Below, in pieces: positions 59,274-64,000 of a stretch of 64,000 nucleotides of DNA. Positions within the stretch are counted from its first letter, which is position 1; every line of letters begins with the position of its first letter. The stretch spans positions 32,766,440-32,830,439 of the forward strand of contig OX485807.1 in the NCBI GenBank assembly GCA_950295325.1, written 5' to 3'. A program made the position numbers and the translations under genes. Source of the stretch: Polytrichum commune (Eukaryota; Streptophyta; Polytrichopsida; Polytrichales; Polytrichaceae). The notes beneath the pieces are model-generated. The model was given only the letters and a program-made list of their open reading frames with translations, made no database searches and was not told the origin of the DNA.

Positions 59274-62200
59274 TCAAAGGCTTGCAACAAACCCAGCGAA
59301 GCTGCCATACTTTGGCTGCCACCCCAGTGCTTCCCGAGTGGCATTATTGTTCATCTTCTTCCCAAGTGGTCCATCTGTTTCTGAAAATCAGGAGAAATGA
59401 TACATCGCAGAACTATCAGCCTCCATACTTTGCTAGGACTGATGTGAAATTAACATTTTGCAATTAAGTTTAGACACTTTCCATGTTAAAAAAAACCCGT
59501 TCCACATATAACAAAATTCAGACACTTCCACGTCCAATGTTTCAAGATATCCTAGGAAAACGTGCAACTCAACACGTGCAAAGATGGAAAGATGGCCCCT
59601 GTTTCCATTTATAGTCCACTTGTTGGTTGCAAAAAACAGAGAGCCGAGTAGATACTTACTTGTGAAGCCCTTGAACTCCCCTTCAAATTTATCACTCTGC
59701 ACCATTGCGTCCATTATATCCTGCCTGTAAGAAGCAAGCATTAAAATACATTAAAGGTATTTACCTTAGTATCAGATAATTGTCTGCAGTCCTTGGATAT
59801 CACTAGGGTCCAAGACCAAATGAACTCCAAACTCAAGAGATACTATTGGTTGACACCAAAATTTTGGACCCAAGGAGTTTACACTAAGGAGCGAGTCCAA
59901 TGAATGGAAAAATGACGTGGCACTAATGTGGTGTCACTTTGCCACCAAATCTCAGCAGTCCTCACACAAGAAATTACTCCTAGTTTGAAAAACCATTCTT
60001 CAAGCTTGGATCCAATCTCGAGTCCAAAAGTAAGGTCCATTAAGGGGTAATCTGGACCCCAAGTTTCTTGGAATCAGTCCCTAATGTTTGCCCACCCTTA
60101 TGGTAACAAACTATTGAGCCTAAGATCACCACAACCATTCAAAACATCTGCTATTGCAAAATGCTCTTGCTGAATGTGTATTACATTTACACTGACCTTG
60201 ACACAGGTGTGTTATCACAGCCCATGAACACCTGGCCACGTGTCTTCTTCCTCAAAATTGTTACGCACAAATCAGCGGCATCCTGCCAAACACACACACA
60301 ATATCCAACCTTTATGCAAGTGCACATATTAAGTTCTAACATCCAGAATATGCTATACTGTACGAATATAGTTAGGCATTAGTATCAACATCAACAACTT
60401 GCTGAAAATGGACTATTAATTACAAAGTACATATACCATTACAAGAAATACTGGTGGCAAGACACACATAAATGATGAAAAAGGTGAGTGATATTGTTGG
60501 GAAGCTAACCTCATAATGAATCACATTCAAAAAATGGTCAGGCCTTGCATCCACTGTGCCCTTTTGAAGCCAGAATGTATGGGCTCCCCGATCACGCGTG
60601 TGTGCAATGAGTTAAGAAACAAAAGCTTGATATTACATGAAATTCGAACTGTTCAAGCCACCAGCTTAATGACTAGAGGATCCGCACTGACATTGTGCAC
60701 AAAAGAAATGGAGGAAAATTGCATTCTAAGGATCATTGATAAAGGATATATATAACCCTGCAAGTCGCACAACATTCCCTCCAACCTTCAGAACTTCTTC
60801 CTCAGCATTGAGCAAGCGATCCGTGCGTGGACTGTCTCCCTTTTTGAATACTGGAGAAGTCTGTTCATCAATGCCCCCCCCCCAACATTCAGAAGGCTCT
60901 TCAATCTCAAAGGAGACTGATCAAAAAGACTATCAACAATTGATTTATGATTTAAGTCAACAGGACTTTTGGTCGGGAGTAGGTTGTTTTGCATACAACA
61001 CCTTCTACTCTGGAGGTAGTGTGGAGGTTTGAACAATGAGCATTCTATATTGGTTCATTGAAGCCTTTAGGGGTATTGATCCGTAGATCCATTTTGGCAT
61101 GCCAAGAGGTGCTAAAATAGCCCTCAATGAACCGAAATAGGTTGCTCTGCAATCAAACTCAAACACTACCTCTGAGCATGCACCACATGTGAAAGAAATT
61201 ATTGATATTGTATGCAGCACAACCAACGGATACAATGAGGGCTTCCATTGACAAGTTACAACGACACGAAAATGTAGGTCCTGGTACCTCATCACAAGGG
61301 CCATTATCGCTGACATTGTATACACCGCTGCTTGAGGTGAATAACAATGACCCTTCACCATTCCATCTCTGAGCAGCTGCCCTGCATAAGAGTAGGGCAT
61401 ATGGGTGTTATTCAGTTAGTTTTTCCTATTCTCCATCTTCTACTGATCAGATTCATGTAACAATCTTTCGTTGCATTGGCAATTCTATGATGAAGTATCA
61501 ACAAAAATTGGATCGAATATCAGACCTTCCTTGATTCTGTTATGATCTCAAAAATGCATGTGTGCTGAGTCTTTCAAAGAATACCTAGGTTTGCCCAGTT
61601 GTGTTGACTATTTGCGTCTAGATTGATTATTAATACCTGAGGACGTAGTACAATCTCATTTAAACAAGTGTCTTTTTCATGTGCGTTCTAAGATCCACAC
61701 CTTACCACAAATCACTCAAATATAGGTGTCTGATTAAGAAAAGTAACCACATTAGGCCCACATACCTTCATTGCAGTTCAGTGAGCCAGTGAAAACCTCA
61801 GGATATACTTGAATTTAGGGTTTATGGAGATTCAAATCATGTGCATTGAATTCAAAGATGTTGCCAGCTTCCGAACCACAATAGAAATTTCCCAAACCTG
61901 ACTTCTGCAACGTAATCTTCACTTCCAGAAGGGGGTGCGCTAAAAATCACAAATGGATACTTCTCTCCACTCTGAGCTCCCTTTGTAACTGGAGTAATGC
62001 CAATTGAAGCTAATTCTGCATGTCGATTAGTGGTGTTCGTTTGTCCAACCACCTTGCAGCCCTCATCATGCCCCTGCACACCACGCCCTTCATCAAGATC
62101 CTTAACCTTGCTCTCAAATAGCCACTTCCACCCAAACCTTACAACTTACAAAACTCTACCTTCCTTTGTATAAGGCACGTGGGCCTTGTGTGGTCGCTCT

Positions 62201-63960
62201 TCTTAATCAAAGGCCTACACTTTGTGTGGTATATGGCAAGGCTTGCGGTTAAATAAGGCCACCACCCAAAAGACATGTGTTGCAATGAGATTGGACTACC
62301 ATGCTCAATATATAGACACCATTCTAAAGTTAATTTGAACACGAATGGGAAGGTCTATGTGAACATTTTAAGAATAGGGACCACACAAGACCCGTATGCC
62401 TTATACAAAGGAAGGCAATGTTGCCTATATTTGTGTGGTGTATGGGAAGGTTTGGTATTGAGAACAGGCACCCAAAAGACATGTTCCAATATATAGACTA
62501 GGTTCAATAATGAACATAATAGGGAGGGCCTATATGAGCACTGCGGGAGTACTCTTTAAATGCTCATATAGGCTAATTTCCTCCGATACATGGGTGGTTG
62601 ACTTAATTAAAAAATTGAAAGAATTTTTTTCCGGAAGCGAAAATTTCAAGTGCTACAAGGACATTTGTCGCTGATTGAACTCGTTGGACAAATGTCCTTG
62701 TAGCACTTGAAATTTTCGCTTCCGGAAAAAATTCTTTCAATTTTATAATTAAGTCAACCACCCATGTATCGGAGGAAATTAGCTTCTGGTGAATTGTGAT
62801 GTTTGTTTGGAAATTTAAACAGTATCCTTGGCAGAGTCCCTCAACCGCATGCAGGATAACTTCAAGGGCCTCTAGACTGTAACAGCGACAATGGCGTGGA
62901 CTCGATTTACATCACATGATGCCATATTCAAAATCGAAGTGTCACATGCATCGGAGCAATGCAATTCCAATTTCAACATTAAACATGCAAACTCCCGAAG
63001 TAAAACTTCAAAAAGTCTATTCGGACAGAACCCAAAACCCCAAGGGTGAGAATTCCGTCTCTGTGTCCTTACCTGAAGCCAGTACTGTCCAACAAGGCTT
63101 CCCAACACTCCAGGTCCCACCACAAGCAAGTCACTCTCCGCAACTCCACCTTCTGCCGGATTCCCTCTCATTTCATCTGCATACTACAAAATCCCAATTA
63201 GCCAAAACCCAAAATCTTAAAATCCCAAAAAACAAAAGTACAAAACACAATGGTAAACCTGCATAAGGTAAACGTCCCTAAGTCCAACATACCAACGATC
63301 TGAATACCTATATTTGAGTGGTATATGGTTAAAAGACATCGTCATGTATCTACAGCAAGATTGGACTATGTGCTCAAATTATGGTAATCCATTCAAAGTT
63401 CAGCAGTCACCATCATGGGGCCTATATGACCATTTAATGAGCCCCCCCGAAATTCTTCACTTTGATTCGAGAATGCTCCGCAAATTATTATGAGACCAAA
63501 TAATTACGGCTACGGGCACGATTTGGATTTTCCAATTATCTCGCTCGTACTTAAACATTGTGATGTGTTTCACGTCCTACACGAAGTGGGTGCAGACAGA
63601 AAAAAGTATCCGAATAATACACACCAATCTTACTACAAAACCTCTATCAGCCAAAACCCACAACCCAGAAAGAAATCAAGTAACTGAAACACAATGCGTG
63701 TCCGAGATTGAATTGGGCAGGGTCGTACACAGGTCGGTTGAGGCCCCAGCGCGGACTGCCATTGAATCCTGCATCCTCCCAAGCCCTCCAACGTGGTTGC
63801 AAGAACCAGGTGCAGAATTATGGCGAGGGAGACGAAGAGAAATGGAATTGGAATGGTAGAAGGTGGCATGTGGGAGGGAGAGCAGAGTGTTGGAAATGTG
63901 GGAGTGACTTTGAGGTGCGAGAGAGGGAGGAGGGAGAGAGGAGACCACAGCCATAGCCAT
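59274..63960 (-). CDS. Plastid-targeted YeeZ-like NAD(P)-binding Rossmann protein, nine exons (354 aa)
   Basis: Exons (minus strand): 63960-63729, 63176-63073, 62073-61898, 61381-61288, 60860-60750, 60599-60510, 60282-60197, 59724-59660, 59380-59274. They total 1065 nt with consistent phases. Residues 1 to about 75 are Ser/Pro/His-rich with few acids, like a chloroplast transit peptide. A GPGVLG dinucleotide loop (98-103) follows, then FSAPPS, TSSSGVY (186-192), SPRTDRLLNAE, VVRLAGLY, HYEDAADL and GCDNTPVSRQDI, and the end TREALGWQPKYGSF. This is the pattern of plant homologues of bacterial YeeZ-type epimerases (extended short-chain dehydrogenases). No YxxxK catalytic pair is visible after TSSSGVY, so enzymatic activity and substrate are unknown. 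The start has a good context (ccaccATGG). Intron 5 has AT-AC ends; the others are GT-AG. The exon 1 donor (63729/63728) is the least certain join. Confidence 0.92.
60600..60749 (-). other. Probable U12-type AT-AC intron (intron 5 of the Rossmann-protein gene)
   Basis: A 150-nt intron beginning ATATCCTTT, which matches the U12 donor consensus exactly. TTTCTTAAC (60619-60611) resembles the U12 branch consensus TTCCTTAAC. The intron ends in AC 12 nt after the branch A. No GT donor could join LAGLY to DRGAH in frame here, whereas the AT-AC join keeps phase 0 on both sides (LY / TRDRGAH). The family alignment expects this continuity. Confidence 0.87.
61398..61770. mobile_element. Dispersed MITE-like repeat, copy 2 (intron 3 of the Rossmann-protein gene)
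   Basis: Diverged copy of 45877-46247 in the same orientation, sharing tgggtgt(a)attc, accttccttgatt, cccagttgtgtt and atataggtgtctgattaag. Termini in the better copy are gtgggtgtaattcg and ttaacacccacac. It ends about 16 nt from the exon 4 acceptor. Confidence 0.65.
62159..62415. mobile_element. Foldback MITE-like element in intron 2 of the Rossmann-protein gene
   Basis: Imperfect inverted arms of about 47 bp begin ccttcctttgtataaggc (62159-62205) and end gccttatacaaaggaagg (62368-62415). Part of its interior (atatggcaaggct, acccaaaagacatgt) is repeated just downstream to about 62500, and a related piece lies in intron 1 near 63310-63410. Confidence 0.65.
62572..62783. mobile_element. Perfect-type foldback element in intron 2 of the Rossmann-protein gene
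   Basis: Two arms of about 97 nt (62572-62668 and 62687-62783), nearly identical in inverted orientation, are separated by an 18-nt loop. The termini are gctaatttcctcc and ggaggaaattagc. No clear target duplication is seen. Once transcribed as intron it would form a long stable hairpin. It is either a foldback MITE or a young hairpin-RNA locus. Confidence 0.85.
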
Positions 63961-64000
63961 GGTGGAAGAAGAAGGGAAGGGAAAGGGAAGGGAAGGGGAG

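Overview
This window is nuclear DNA from a land plant with a large, transposon-rich genome. The evidence is two spliced plant genes, a eukaryotic tRNA gene and many plant-type miniature inverted-repeat elements (MITEs). The phytochrome protein begins MSTTK, as in seed-free plants. It has the three coding introns familiar from angiosperm phytochromes plus three more. Together with the low gene density this suggests a seed-free vascular plant, most likely a lycophyte with a big genome. That assignment is inference.

Layout. 1-11.3 kb is intergenic: a 32-bp minisatellite, a Tourist-like MITE, and decayed retroelement ORFs. 11.3-19.0 kb (minus strand) holds a complete phytochrome gene of seven coding exons and 1127 aa. 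Its introns carry a satellite-like repeat field, a MITE and a hexanucleotide array. 19-49 kb is almost pure repeat territory: six Tourist-like MITEs of one family (TWA-type target duplications), a 1.3-kb relative that keeps a piece of Harbinger transposase, a 517-bp almost perfect foldback, a TTAA-flanked (piggyBac-like) MITE, pogo-like MITEs, a truncated SINE, a 225-bp tandem repeat and a CDC48 fragment. 49.4-53.1 kb (plus strand) holds a plausible multi-exon gene for an unrecognised single-pass membrane protein with a Ser/Gln-rich tail. 54.4 kb holds an intact SINE with target-site duplication. 55.7-56.1 kb holds a pogo-like element that may keep the end of its transposase. 58.7 kb holds tRNA-Ala(UGC). 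59.3-64.0 kb (minus strand) holds a complete nine-exon gene for a plastid-targeted, YeeZ-like NAD(P)-binding Rossmann protein (354 aa); one of its introns has the signals of a U12-type AT-AC intron.

The genes do not form a pathway. They are isolated transcription units separated by mobile DNA. Phytochrome is the red/far-red photoreceptor, the Rossmann protein is probably plastidial, and the membrane protein has no assigned role. Exon joins of the two firm genes were checked by reading phase (3384 and 1065 nt, both divisible by three) and by family alignment from memory; no search was run.
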